64,000 bases of DNA from Micrococcaceae bacterium Sec5.1 (GTDB lineage: Bacteria; Actinomycetota; Actinomycetes; Actinomycetales; Micrococcaceae). The notes below the pieces were generated by a model that saw nothing but the letters and a program-made list of their open reading frames with translations, was not told where the DNA came from and made no database searches. Shown here one piece after another: positions 27,795 to 44,528 of the stretch. The DNA lies in contig CP143430.1 of the NCBI GenBank assembly GCA_039636795.1, forward strand, positions 1,550,001 through 1,614,000, read 5' to 3'. The position numbers and the translations under genes were made by a program. Numbering within the stretch: position 1 is the stretch's first letter; each line of letters opens with the position of its first letter.

Positions 27795-30280
27795 GCACCG
27801 CACCAAATCTTCGCGCGCGCCGCAGGGACAGCAGCAGTGGCGCCAGACGTGCCAACGCAGGCTCGGTATTCGCCGACGGCCGGCCCCTGTGGCATTTTGC
27901 CGTGGACTGCGGCGCCCTGGTGGTCCTGCTGTTCCTGGGCGTGCTTGGCTTCAGCCTGAGCTTCGGTGGCGACCCGCGTTACATCATCGCCGGCCTGGGC
28001 GGCATTTTCCTGGGGCTCGGTATCGCGATCCTGAACGCGCACCTCCCTTTGGGACTGCTGATCACCTCCGCACTGGGTTTCGGTGCGTACATGCTGTTCG
28101 GTTCGGCGTTGGCTGTGCCGGACTCAGCCGTCCTCGGGGTCCTGCCGAGCCTCGACTCGCTGCGGACCTTGCTCCTGGGCATCGTCTTTGCGTGGAAGGA
28201 CATGCTCACGGTCGGCGTGCCGGTGGGAACAGCCAATGGCATGCTCATTGTGCCGTTCCTCAGTTCAATGATCACCGCGCTGGCTGCGGGTTTGTTGACC
28301 TGGCGTCTGAAGAGTCCGTACTGGCCGCTGCTGCCGGTCCTGGTCCTTTTCGTCACTGGCATCGCCTTCAGTACCAGCGCGGGCTTCCTTAATGTGGAGC
28401 GCGGCATTTCGCTGACTATTGTCTCGATCCTCTGGGCGACGTTCCGCCGTGACGCACTCCGGCAGAGCAGCACCAAGACCGTTTCGGCCAACAGGGCTGA
28501 GTCCGACGCCGGTGCTGCCCGCCGCGGGAAGCTTCGCCGCCTGGGGACTGCTGCTGCCGTGGTTGTAGCCGCCGTCGGAATCACGGCAGTCGCTTCGCCT
28601 TTGGTGACTGCGAGCGACGACCGGAAGGTACTGCGCAACACGATCGTTCCGCCGTTCGACCCCCGCGACTACATCACGCCGCTTGCCAGCTTTCGGAATT
28701 TCGTGAAGGACGAGAAAGACCAGACGCTGTTTACGGTGAAAGGTCTACCCAAGGACGCACGCGTGCGACTGGCGGCGCTGGATGCCTTTAACGGCCTGAA
28801 CTACACCATGGATCCCAACAGTTCCGGCAACTTCAGCAAGGTGGGAGATGCCCGTTCGCTGAACACGCTGGCCGATACTGGAAGCCCTGTAGCCGGAACC
28901 AATTACACGCTGGAAATCAGCATCGAGGATTACCAGGGCTACTTCGTCCCGGGCGGCCGCCACACCACAGGTATGAGCTTCCTGCAGAGCTCCGCGGCGG
29001 CGTCCGGCCTGTACTTCAACGCCGGCACCGATACGGCAGTGACCACCAAGGGCCTGGCAAAGGGCGACAACTACACAGTCCAGGTTTCTGATCCGGGAAC
29101 TCTTGAACATGGCCAGCTGACGCAGTACGACTTCGCCAAGCTCACGTTGCCCGAAGCCCAGGAAGTACCGCCGATTGTCGCCTCGCAGGCCAACGAGCTC
29201 TCGGCTGACGCTCCCACGGCCATCGACCGGGTGCGGCAGATCGAAGCCCATTTCCAGAAGAGCGGGGCGTTCAGCAACGGCCTGGTGGCTGACGGCCAGT
29301 TGCCTAGCTTGCCTGGTCACAGTGCGGCACGTGTTCGCAGCCTGCTGTCCGCCAAGCAAATGCTGGGCGATGACGAACAGTACGCCGTGGCGATGTCACT
29401 CATGCTGCGCCACCTGGGCATCCCTTCGCGCGTTGTCATGGGGTTCTATCCGGATCCCAAGAGCCCGGAAAACGGTGCAGGGGACGTCAAGATCCTGGGC
29501 AAGGACGTGCACGCGTGGGTGGAAGTGGCCTTCGATCGCGTCGGCTGGGTATCGTTCGATCCCACTCCGCCCAAGGACAATGTGCCTATCCCGCCGGACC
29601 CGGAGAACAAGTCCAAGCCCAAGCCTCAGGTGCTGCAGCCGCCGCCTCCGCCGCAGGAGCCCGCGGACCTCCCACCGGACTCCACCCCGGATGCCCTGGA
29701 TGCTGATGAGAAGAAAAACAACCCGTGGCTGTTCTGGGGGCCGCTGCTTGCCGCGATCGGCGTGGCAATGATTCCGCTGGGGATTCTCGCCGTGCCGCTG
29801 CTGCTGATCCTCCTGCTGAAATCACGACGCCGGAAGGCACGTTTTCGTGACGGCCACCCCGCCCAGCGGGTCGGCGGTGGATGGAACGAGGTGTTGAGCC
29901 TTGCCACTGACATGGGCGCCTCGATTGACACCAAGTCCACGCGGCGGGAATCGGCTACTGTCATCGCCGATGCCTTCCCTGTTGCAGGGACGACCACCAC
30001 GATGTTGGCGCACAGGGCTGACGCCGCGGTTTTCGGGGCGGGGCAACCCAGCGAGGAAGAGGTCAAGGAGTACTGGGAGATCGTGGATTCCTCGCTTGAG
30101 GACATCACCGGAAGCGTTGGTTTCTGGAAACGGCAGCAGGCCCGGTTCTCGCCGAGGTCGTTGCTTTCCGATGGCAGGGCCGCGCTGCGCCGGCGGGAAC
30201 AGACACCCCCGGCCCCCACGAAGGGTGGCATGTTCACCGCGGGCAACCTGTTCAAGAAGAAGGGCAGCATTGATGAGTAG
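27791..30280 (+). CDS. Transglutaminase-fold membrane protein, catalytic Cys replaced
   Basis: This 829-residue protein has an N-terminal multi-helix membrane part, an external transglutaminase-like domain, one further helix (about 655-680) and a cytoplasmic tail. The domain keeps the active-site His (VHAWVEV, H574) and Asp (WVSFDPTPP). The position of the nucleophile, normally GxCEQFA, reads GDDEQYA, with Asp528 where Cys is expected. It is therefore probably not a normal transglutaminase or protease. A Pro-rich stretch (QPPPPPQEP) precedes the last helix. It overlaps DUF58 by 4 bases and the next gene by 8. It corresponds to tgm of the PFNA cluster. Confidence 0.9.
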   Translation: MSTAPNLRARRRDSSSGARRANAGSVFADGRPLWHFAVDCGALVVLLFLGVLGFSLSFGGDPRYIIAGLGGIFLGLGIAILNAHLPLGLLITSALGFGAYMLFGSALAVPDSAVLGVLPSLDSLRTLLLGIVFAWKDMLTVGVPVGTANGMLIVPFLSSMITALAAGLLTWRLKSPYWPLLPVLVLFVTGIAFSTSAGFLNVERGISLTIVSILWATFRRDALRQSSTKTVSANRAESDAGAARRGKLRRLGTAAAVVVAAVGITAVASPLVTASDDRKVLRNTIVPPFDPRDYITPLASFRNFVKDEKDQTLFTVKGLPKDARVRLAALDAFNGLNYTMDPNSSGNFSKVGDARSLNTLADTGSPVAGTNYTLEISIEDYQGYFVPGGRHTTGMSFLQSSAAASGLYFNAGTDTAVTTKGLAKGDNYTVQVSDPGTLEHGQLTQYDFAKLTLPEAQEVPPIVASQANELSADAPTAIDRVRQIEAHFQKSGAFSNGLVADGQLPSLPGHSAARVRSLLSAKQMLGDDEQYAVAMSLMLRHLGIPSRVVMGFYPDPKSPENGAGDVKILGKDVHAWVEVAFDRVGWVSFDPTPPKDNVPIPPDPENKSKPKPQVLQPPPPPQEPADLPPDSTPDALDADEKKNNPWLFWGPLLAAIGVAMIPLGILAVPLLLILLLKSRRRKARFRDGHPAQRVGGGWNEVLSLATDMGASIDTKSTRRESATVIADAFPVAGTTTTMLAHRADAAVFGAGQPSEEEVKEYWEIVDSSLEDITGSVGFWKRQQARFSPRSLLSDGRAALRRREQTPPAPTKGGMFTAGNLFKKKGSIDE

Positions 30281-31658
30281 TGAAGCTGAGCTGTGCCCCG
30301 CCTGCAAACACCCGGTCCGCCCCGGCGCAGCTTTTTGTACTCATTGCGGATCGCCGCTGACCAATCGTGGAGCCCGGAAGGAACGCAACGTCAACCGTGC
30401 CCAGGCTGCGGCCCTTGATTTCGCAACCCGGCAAGGCCTGCCCGATCCCGGTAGTATCTCGGTAGTGCCGGCGTCAATAGCACCGATGCAGCCGGGACGT
30501 GAAGCAGCTGCAAACGTACATCCGGGGCCAGGGGGAGGGACCACAATGACTGCACAGCTCGAGCTGGTGCCGGCATCCGCAGGAAAACGACTGGGTGCGG
30601 CAGTGCTGGACTGGTTGGGACCTGTTGCCGTCCTGGCAACCACGTTCGCACTTGGCATCGCGGGCATCACCCAAAGCCGGCGGAACGGCTTCATCGTCTA
30701 TGACACCTCCCTGCTGGTCCTCTTGGGGAGCATCGGCCTCGGTGTCACAGTTCTGTACGTGTTTGTGCTGCTCGGAATCGAAGCCCGGTCCGGAAACACC
30801 ATCGGTAATCAACTGATGGGCATCCGCAGCTCCGATGCCGATGGCTACTCACCGGGCGCCGGCGTGGTTTTTGTCCGTGGCCTACTCACAGGCGGACTCC
30901 TTCTGCTCGGGACAATCCTGGGTGCTGTGCTGTTGGGCCTTGGCTTGCTTGGGTTGGTCCTGTGGATCACCCTCCCTCTCATGGTCCTTGGTGCGGTTTG
31001 GGCCGTCCTGGTGGTTGTTTCCAATGCCTGGGACAGGAACGGCAAGCTACGCGGCTGGCATGACAAGGCAGCGAAGTCCTTGGTGTTCGACGTCCACGCG
31101 GGCCGCAATCCGGTCGCTACTGGAGGGATCCAGGGGCCCTACAGCTTCGCGCCCGTGGAGCTACCGCCCGTGCAGCCAGTGGTGTCACCCATGCCATCAA
31201 TGTCCAGGGCAACCGCAATGGCAAACCCGGTTCCAGCCCCAATACCAAAGCCAGCTCCCGTTGCCCATGCCCACCCGGACGACGACGTCGAACGGACGCA
31301 GATGCGCCCCGGAACTGCCCGGGCGGAGGCCGTGCTCCGCATCCGTGTTGACGACGGCCAGGACGTCGAGCTGGGTAGTACCGTCCTTGTTGGCCGCAAT
31401 CCCGCACCCCAGCCTGGGGAAGCTGCGGAGCAGTTGTTGGCCGTCTCGGATCCTGGAAGGTCCATCTCCAAGACCCACTTGCACCTCCGGGTTGATCGAG
31501 ATGGAGTGTGGGTTACAGACCGCAACTCAACCAATGGCAGCGCTGTCACTACCCCCGATGGCCTCCAGACCCGGCTTCAGCCCGGGGAAGCAGTTTTCGT
31601 CAGACCCGGTTCCACCGTTCACTTCGGGGACCGTTCCTTCCACCTAGGACAAGCATGA
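30273..31658 (+). CDS. Zinc-ribbon / RDD / FHA domain protein
   Basis: This 461-residue protein combines three modules. First is an N-terminal zinc ribbon with paired CPAC and CTHC (residues 8-28). Second is an RDD membrane domain, starting GKRLGAAVLDWLGPVAVL, with about four helices. Third is a C-terminal FHA domain with VLVGRNPAP, SISKTHLHL and DRNSTNGSAV, which reads phosphothreonine. It starts at ATG 30273, overlapping the upstream stop; the longer upstream frame is a shadow. In this operon the FHA domain is likely a target reader for the Ser/Thr kinase encoded further down. The transported substance, if any, is unknown. Confidence 0.88.
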   Translation: MSSEAELCPACKHPVRPGAAFCTHCGSPLTNRGARKERNVNRAQAAALDFATRQGLPDPGSISVVPASIAPMQPGREAAANVHPGPGGGTTMTAQLELVPASAGKRLGAAVLDWLGPVAVLATTFALGIAGITQSRRNGFIVYDTSLLVLLGSIGLGVTVLYVFVLLGIEARSGNTIGNQLMGIRSSDADGYSPGAGVVFVRGLLTGGLLLLGTILGAVLLGLGLLGLVLWITLPLMVLGAVWAVLVVVSNAWDRNGKLRGWHDKAAKSLVFDVHAGRNPVATGGIQGPYSFAPVELPPVQPVVSPMPSMSRATAMANPVPAPIPKPAPVAHAHPDDDVERTQMRPGTARAEAVLRIRVDDGQDVELGSTVLVGRNPAPQPGEAAEQLLAVSDPGRSISKTHLHLRVDRDGVWVTDRNSTNGSAVTTPDGLQTRLQPGEAVFVRPGSTVHFGDRSFHLGQA

Positions 31659-32551
31659 ACTCACAGCCGGCCAGCCCCGCCGACGCCAACGCCGCTGGAT
31701 CCGCCTTCCAACTCAGCTACGGATACGGCACGGACCGCGGACTGCGTCGCGAGCTGAACGAGGACTCCTTCATAGCTTCGGATCCCGTCTTCGCGGTGGC
31801 CGATGGCATGGGAGGCCATGAGGCAGGCGAGATCGCCAGTGGCGTGTGTGTGCGGACCTTGGGCAGTTCCCCTGTCCTCGCGGCAGGGGTCCGTTCGGCT
31901 TCGGCGGCGGACTTGCAGGAGTGCCTGTTGAAGGCCGACGCCAGCATCCGCGAAGCCACGGGAGGGCGTGCGGGCACCACGCTCTCCGGCGTCGTGGTGG
32001 TGGAACAAATGGGCGTGCCCTATTGGCTGGTCATGAACATCGGGGATTCCCGGACGTATCGCCTCAGCCAAGGGCATTTCGCCCAGATCAGCGTTGACCA
32101 TTCAGAAGTCCAGGAGCTGGTGGACTCCGGTGACATCACAGCCGAGCAGGCTGCCGTTCATCCCCGCAGGCATGTGGTCACCCGCGCTTTGGGCACTGGC
32201 GACGAAACCGAGGCGGACTTCTGGTTGCTGCCCATCCAGGAGGGGGACCGGATCATGGTCTGCTCCGATGGGTTGAACGGCGAACTGGGGGATGACCATC
32301 TGTTCCGGATCCTCAGCACGGTGGCCCATCCGCAGGACGCAGTGGATGCCTTGATCCAGGCTGCACTGCGCAGTGGCGGACGGGACAACGTCACGGTGAT
32401 TGTGGTTGACGCCAAGAACGTCCTTAACGACGCCGGCATCGCCACCACCGCGCCGCGCCCGGAGACCGAATCCGAGGTGGAGGAGGACACCCTCCCCAGG
32501 GCCTGGGTGACAGGAACTGATCAGGAGGAGGGCCTGGATGGGAAGCAATAG
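31655..32551 (+). CDS. PP2C-family Ser/Thr protein phosphatase
   Basis: This 298-residue cytoplasmic metal-dependent phosphatase would reverse the action of the kinase of the same operon. Family motifs are RELNEDSF, FAVADGMGGHEAGEIAS, LVMNIGDSRTYRL, RIMVCSDGLNGEL and SGGRDNVTVIVVD, with all the metal-binding Asp residues in place. The ATG at 31655 overlaps the stop of the FHA gene by 4 bases. The C-terminus has a short acidic tail without a membrane helix. The kinase-phosphatase-FHA combination resembles the post-translational control of type VI secretion in Proteobacteria. Confidence 0.93.
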   Translation: MNSQPASPADANAAGSAFQLSYGYGTDRGLRRELNEDSFIASDPVFAVADGMGGHEAGEIASGVCVRTLGSSPVLAAGVRSASAADLQECLLKADASIREATGGRAGTTLSGVVVVEQMGVPYWLVMNIGDSRTYRLSQGHFAQISVDHSEVQELVDSGDITAEQAAVHPRRHVVTRALGTGDETEADFWLLPIQEGDRIMVCSDGLNGELGDDHLFRILSTVAHPQDAVDALIQAALRSGGRDNVTVIVVDAKNVLNDAGIATTAPRPETESEVEEDTLPRAWVTGTDQEEGLDGKQ

Positions 32552-34346
32552 CAGCTCGCCCCACGCCCGATACCAGCGTGGAGACTGGTTCGGGGTCGTC
32601 CGTCAGCGCACTGTGGTGCTGCTCGGCCCGGATACGTCGCCTGCCCTGATCGATTCCGTGTGGGAGCTTCTCGCGTCCGCGCCCGAAGCCCATGAGGTCC
32701 TCCACGAGGTGACCGAGGCTTTCGGGGTTTCCCTTAGTCGCATCCCGCCCTTTGGCATCATCGACTCCAAAGACGCCTTGCGCGTGTTCCTTCGCGGCGA
32801 CCTCGAACTCGTTGTGAAAATGTCCGCGGGGGAAGAGGTGCTCTCTGGACGCGACGTGACTACCTGGACGGAGCGCCGGCTCACCGCGGCTGATTCGTAC
32901 AGCCTGCGGATAGGCTCAAACCCTGGTAAAACCTCGACGCCGGACGGCGGCTTGCCGCTGGAGGAGGGCGTGGTTCTGCTTGCCTCCCTCGACGTGGTGC
33001 TCCAACCCGGCACTGTGAAGGTTCCGGGGCTGGCAGTGGTTTCCGATGAAACAAGGATTGGCTACGCCGATGCCGACCTGGGTCTGACTATTGCGCCCGG
33101 GCATTCCGAAGGTCACCTGCAGCCGGAAGAGCCCGAAGGTCATGTTGAGCCGGAGAGTCCCGAACAGCCAGAAAGCGCTGAAGAATCCTCGGGCGTTCCC
33201 GTCCACACCAGCACCACGGATCCCATAGTTCCTTCGCTGGAGACCACCACCAACTACGACCACCTGTGGGACAAGACGGTCATGCGCAACATCGAAGACG
33301 CAGCTGTGCGCGTGGACGATGAATCTGACGATCACGATGCTCCGGCGGCCCATATCCCTGCGCCACAAACTCGGGCATCAGAATCTCGAGCACCAGAAGT
33401 TCGGGCACCAGAAACTCCAGCACCAGAATCTCCGGCGTTAGAAAGACCCACGGCAGCATCGGCATCAAGTCCTGGGCATGTGCCTGCACTGATCGAGTCC
33501 GTTCCCTGGCTGCGAAGCCCTGGCGAAGTGCCCGCAGCTGACGAACGGGTCGAATCGATTGCTCCGCCGCCAGCCCCTCCCGCTTCAGAGAATGGCAACA
33601 GGCCCGCGCCTCAGGTTCCGGCGGGATGGGAGTCGGCACCGGCGGGTTTGGCGTCGATGCCCGCGCTTCGGCCCAACACGACAACGAACAGCACGCCAAC
33701 GAACAGCACGCCAACGAACAGCACGCCAACGAACAGCGCGCCAGTGGGCAACCTGCCTTTGGACGGTGTCCCCGCAGAGGGCGATGCTGATCATGACGGG
33801 CAGACGATCATGAAGAGCAGCATCGTCAGCCAGGACGCACAAGGTGCTGTGCCCGGGGTTGGACCGAAGGATGCCGCGGCTGGCAATGGTCCCAGCGTTT
33901 TAGCACGGGTGTGCTCCCAAGGTCATGCCAACCCGCCTACGTACTCCCAATGCGCCACGTGTGGTTCCGCCCTATCCGGTGACTCCCTCCAGGTCCCGCG
34001 TCCCCGCTTGGGCAGGATGCGGTTATCCACGGGTGAACTGATCGACTTGGATCAGTCACTCATCATTGGGAGGCAGCCGTCAGTGTCCCGCGTCCAAGGC
34101 GGCACGATGCCCAAGTTGTTGCAGGTGGAGAGCCCCGGCGGGGACATTTCCCGCTCACATGTCGAGGTTCGCTTGGAGGGTTGGCACGTCATGCTGTGCG
34201 ACCTCAAAGCGACGAACGGAACCGTGCTCATTAGAGAAGGCCAAGCACCCCGACGACTGGCCCAAAACGAGATGGCCATCCTGCTTGATGGCGACATCGC
34301 TGAACTGGGTGACGACATTTCATTGCGTTTCGAGGAGATTCTTTGA
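32538..34346 (+). CDS. FHA domain protein with Pro/Thr repeats and zinc ribbon
   Basis: This 602-residue protein has an N-terminal domain of about 170 residues that I do not recognise (RYQRGDWFGVVRQRTVVLLG). A long acidic, Pro- and Ala-rich disordered part follows, containing two sets of 15-bp in-frame repeats. Next is a zinc knuckle (CSQGHANPPTYSQCATCG) and a C-terminal FHA domain (LIIGRQPS, DISRSHVEVRLEG, DLKATNGTVL). Thr residues in the linker are possible phosphorylation targets. The ATG overlaps the phosphatase gene by 14 bases, and its stop overlaps the kinase start. It is probably an adaptor between kinase signalling and the ATPase complex. Confidence 0.85.
   Translation: MGSNSSSPHARYQRGDWFGVVRQRTVVLLGPDTSPALIDSVWELLASAPEAHEVLHEVTEAFGVSLSRIPPFGIIDSKDALRVFLRGDLELVVKMSAGEEVLSGRDVTTWTERRLTAADSYSLRIGSNPGKTSTPDGGLPLEEGVVLLASLDVVLQPGTVKVPGLAVVSDETRIGYADADLGLTIAPGHSEGHLQPEEPEGHVEPESPEQPESAEESSGVPVHTSTTDPIVPSLETTTNYDHLWDKTVMRNIEDAAVRVDDESDDHDAPAAHIPAPQTRASESRAPEVRAPETPAPESPALERPTAASASSPGHVPALIESVPWLRSPGEVPAADERVESIAPPPAPPASENGNRPAPQVPAGWESAPAGLASMPALRPNTTTNSTPTNSTPTNSTPTNSAPVGNLPLDGVPAEGDADHDGQTIMKSSIVSQDAQGAVPGVGPKDAAAGNGPSVLARVCSQGHANPPTYSQCATCGSALSGDSLQVPRPRLGRMRLSTGELIDLDQSLIIGRQPSVSRVQGGTMPKLLQVESPGGDISRSHVEVRLEGWHVMLCDLKATNGTVLIREGQAPRRLAQNEMAILLDGDIAELGDDISLRFEEIL
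33374..33440 (+). repeat. 15-bp in-frame repeats (xAPEx pentapeptides)
   Basis: About four units related to GCACCAGAATCTCCG encode SRAPE, VRAPE, TPAPE and SPALE in the linker of the FHA protein. The units keep the frame, so copy-number change would alter linker length only. Confidence 0.7.
33682..33741 (+). repeat. Four 15-bp repeats (NSTPT pentapeptide)
   Basis: CAACGAACAGCACGC occurs four times in a row at 33682, 33697, 33712 and 33727; the last copy has one change. It encodes NSTPT repeats in the linker of the FHA protein. Confidence 0.92.
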
Positions 34347-36046
34347 GTTCCAAGAGGCCCCCCGCGCCGCCTCCACCCATCCCCGGTTTCAAGTACGTCA
34401 GCCTGCTGGGCTCCGGTGGCTTCTCTGACGTGTACCTGTACGAGCAGGACAGGCCGCGCCGTAAAGTAGCCGTCAAGGTGCTGCTGTCCGACTTGAAGAC
34501 CGAGGGCGCACGCCGCCGATTCGAGTCCGAAGCGAACCTGATGGCGCAGTTGTCCTCGCACCCGTACATCGTGACGATTTTCGAAGCGGAAATCACGGAG
34601 AGCGGCCATTCCTACCTGGCCATGGAGTACTGCTCCCGGCCCAGCCTCGATGTCCGCTACCGCCGCCAGCGCTTCAGCGTGGATGAGGTCCTTGCCGTCG
34701 GCATCCAGGTGGCATCCGCCGTCGAGACCGCACACAGGGCCGGCATCGTGCATCGGGATATTAAGCCCGCCAACATCCTGGTCACCGACTACAACCGTCC
34801 CGCCCTTACCGACTTCGGCATTTCGGGGACCATTGGGGCCGATACCGAGGACGATGCCGGAATGTCCATCCCGTGGTCACCGCCGGAGCAATTCCGCGGC
34901 GGGGCCGTCGATGGCGTTCCGGTGGACATTTGGGCGCTTGGTGCCACGCTGTACACGCTCCTTGCGGGTCGTTCACCGTTTGTTCTTCCCGGCCAGGACA
35001 ACTCGCAGCGGGAACTGATCTCCCGCATCACCAATTCGCCCCTGCCAAGGCTCGGCCGTGCCGACGTTCCAGAGTCCCTGGAACTCGTCCTGTCCACGTC
35101 AATGGCGAAGTCCCCGGAATCCCGCTATTCGTCGGCCCACGCTTTTGCCTTGGCGTTGCAGCGGATCCAGACTGAGCTGAACCTGTCCGTGACGCCCTTC
35201 GAGGTGCTTGAAGAACCGGGTCACGGGGACGAGCAACACCCTGACGACAACTTCGAGGAAACACGCGTCCGCAGCATCGCCTCGATCGATCCGGACGCGT
35301 CGGGAACTGCTACCACTGGCTCGGCTCCCACGTTTCCGGCACGGACCTTCCCGTCTACGGTTCCCGGCGCCACCCAGGCTCCAGCACAGCCTGGCCAGGC
35401 CCACGCCCAGTCAAACCCGGCCCAGCAAACCCCGCCGCAGTTCCACGTGCCAATCAGGGAATACCGACAGGCCGGGGAACCGGCGGTGGCGGAGTCGACG
35501 GTTCTCCGCGGCTGGCAGCCTTCGCGTCCGCAGGACGACGTAGGCGCAACGGTCCGGCGCTCGAAGGCACCTGCCGGCGCATCGCCGGCGTCCCAAGACG
35601 ATGCGCCCGCTCTGGACCATGGCAAGCGCAATCTCTGGCTGGCGGCGACCGGTGCCACGGTTTTGGTGGTCGCCATTGTGGTTGGCGTGGTCCTGGGTGC
35701 CCAGGCGCAGCCGAAAGTGGCGCCCACGGAGACGTCAAGCAAGCAGCCCGTTGACGCCCTGGGCGATGGCGGGGTTCCTGACGTGGAAGGCTTGGTCGGC
35801 AAGCGCAGGGCGGACGAGCCCGACTTCGCCGATTTCGAGTGGAAGAACCCGCAGCCCAAGAAGGGCGACACGTACAAGTGGCGATACAAGACAGCCGTCC
35901 TCGACGGTGAATACAGCAGTTCCGAAGTGGAACCCCATGCACTGGCCTATGGCACGGAATCGCCTCTTTGCATCCAAGTGCTGATAGTACGTGCTGACGG
36001 CAGTGCCTCGTCCGGAGGACAGGGATCCATTGCCTGCGTGGATTAG
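34343..36046 (+). CDS. Transmembrane Ser/Thr protein kinase (Pkb2-like)
   Basis: This 567-residue Hanks-type kinase has an N-terminal kinase domain with the Gly loop LLGSGGFSDVYLY, VAVKVLL (Lys about 42), HRDIKPANIL (about 137), TDFGIS and SPPEQF. A long Pro/Gln-rich linker follows, then one helix (LWLAATGATVLVVAIVVGVV, about residues 430-450), then a short external domain of about 110 residues. It has no PASTA repeats, unlike PknB. The start is a TTG whose last two bases overlap the stop of the FHA gene. It corresponds to pkb2 of the bifidobacterial PFNA cluster. Likely substrates are the FHA proteins and the ATPase of the operon. Confidence 0.93.
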   Translation: MSSKRPPAPPPPIPGFKYVSLLGSGGFSDVYLYEQDRPRRKVAVKVLLSDLKTEGARRRFESEANLMAQLSSHPYIVTIFEAEITESGHSYLAMEYCSRPSLDVRYRRQRFSVDEVLAVGIQVASAVETAHRAGIVHRDIKPANILVTDYNRPALTDFGISGTIGADTEDDAGMSIPWSPPEQFRGGAVDGVPVDIWALGATLYTLLAGRSPFVLPGQDNSQRELISRITNSPLPRLGRADVPESLELVLSTSMAKSPESRYSSAHAFALALQRIQTELNLSVTPFEVLEEPGHGDEQHPDDNFEETRVRSIASIDPDASGTATTGSAPTFPARTFPSTVPGATQAPAQPGQAHAQSNPAQQTPPQFHVPIREYRQAGEPAVAESTVLRGWQPSRPQDDVGATVRRSKAPAGASPASQDDAPALDHGKRNLWLAATGATVLVVAIVVGVVLGAQAQPKVAPTETSSKQPVDALGDGGVPDVEGLVGKRRADEPDFADFEWKNPQPKKGDTYKWRYKTAVLDGEYSSSEVEPHALAYGTESPLCIQVLIVRADGSASSGGQGSIACVD

Positions 36047-36094
36047 CAGGAGTCACATGAAGCTCATTTACGGCCATCTGAGGAGGCACAGATC

Positions 36095-36795
36095 ATGGGG
36101 GATCTAGCAATAGATTTCTGTGGCGAATGGTACGAACCATCCGACGAAGACGTCTTTGACATCGGTCGCGAAGGGGACCTGGAAGTCGACGACAACCCAT
36201 ACCTGCATCGGCGCTTTTTGCAAATTGCACGCTATGACGGCATGTGGTGGCTGAGCAACGTCGGCAGCATGCTCTCTGCAACCGTCGCGGACGGATCGGG
36301 CGGTATGCAGGCCTGGTTGGCTCCGGGCGCACGGATTCCGCTCGTTTTCAGCCACACCAACGTGATCTTCACCGCCGGGCCTACCACTTATGAGTTCGCC
36401 GTGCATCTGAAGACGCCGTCCTTCCGGCATGAAGCCAGGGACGAGGACCAAGCGGGGGACACCACCATTGGCCCTGTGGTCTTTACCGACTCGCAGAAAG
36501 CACTGATCGTCGCCCTCGCCGAGCCCATGCTGCGGCGGGACGGCACCGGCTTCAGCGCCATCCCGTCGTCGGCGGAGGCGGCCAAGAGGCTCGGGTGGGC
36601 CCTGACCCGCTTCAACCGCAAGCTGGACAACGTCTGCGACAAATTGGACCGCGTGGGCGTCGTGGGCCTGCGTGGTGGCGTGGGCAAACTCGCTACCAAC
36701 CGCCGAGCCCGCCTGGTGGAGCACGCCGTGACCTCACACCTGGTGACAGCCGCGGATCTGTACCTTCTGGAAACCATGTCGGGAGCAGACGAAGC

Positions 36796-36799
<4 letters not shown>
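36095..36799 (+). CDS. FHA-like plus winged-helix protein
   Basis: This 234-residue cytoplasmic protein begins with an FHA-like fold (FDIGREGDLEVDDNPYLHRR, then WLSNVGSMLSATV). A C-terminal part looks like a winged helix-turn-helix (FTDSQKALIVALAEPML, then SAEAAKRLGWALTRFNRKLD, then LVTAADLYLL). The family is not one I can name. A phosphothreonine-dependent DNA-binding or adaptor role is inferred. ATG 36095 has a strong GAGGAGG site 8 nt upstream, unlike its coupled neighbours, so it may be made at a different level. Its stop overlaps the start of the ATPase gene by 4 bases. Confidence 0.7.
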
Positions 36800-44458
<7,659 letters not shown>

Positions 44459-44461
<3 letters not shown>

Positions 44462-44509
44462 CCCTCCTGTACCTATGACCCTCCTGCACCCATGACCCTC
44501 CTGCACCCA
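44459..44509 (+). repeat. Three 17-bp tandem repeats at a stop codon
   Basis: TGACCCTCCTGYACCYA occurs at 44459, 44476 and 44493; the second and third copies are identical. The first includes the TGA stop of the phosphatase gene. The period of 17 is not a multiple of 3, so each copy presents TGA in a different frame. A partial fourth copy (TGACC) follows. Confidence 0.9.
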
Positions 44510-44528
44510 TGACCAGCATGCCCTCGCC

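Noticed and set aside
36046..36095. Small WXG100-type gene near the EccC-like ATPase
   Set aside because: The gaps around the ATPase (36047-36094 and 41257-41324) are too short, and no WxG frame is seen in the operon or the leader region.
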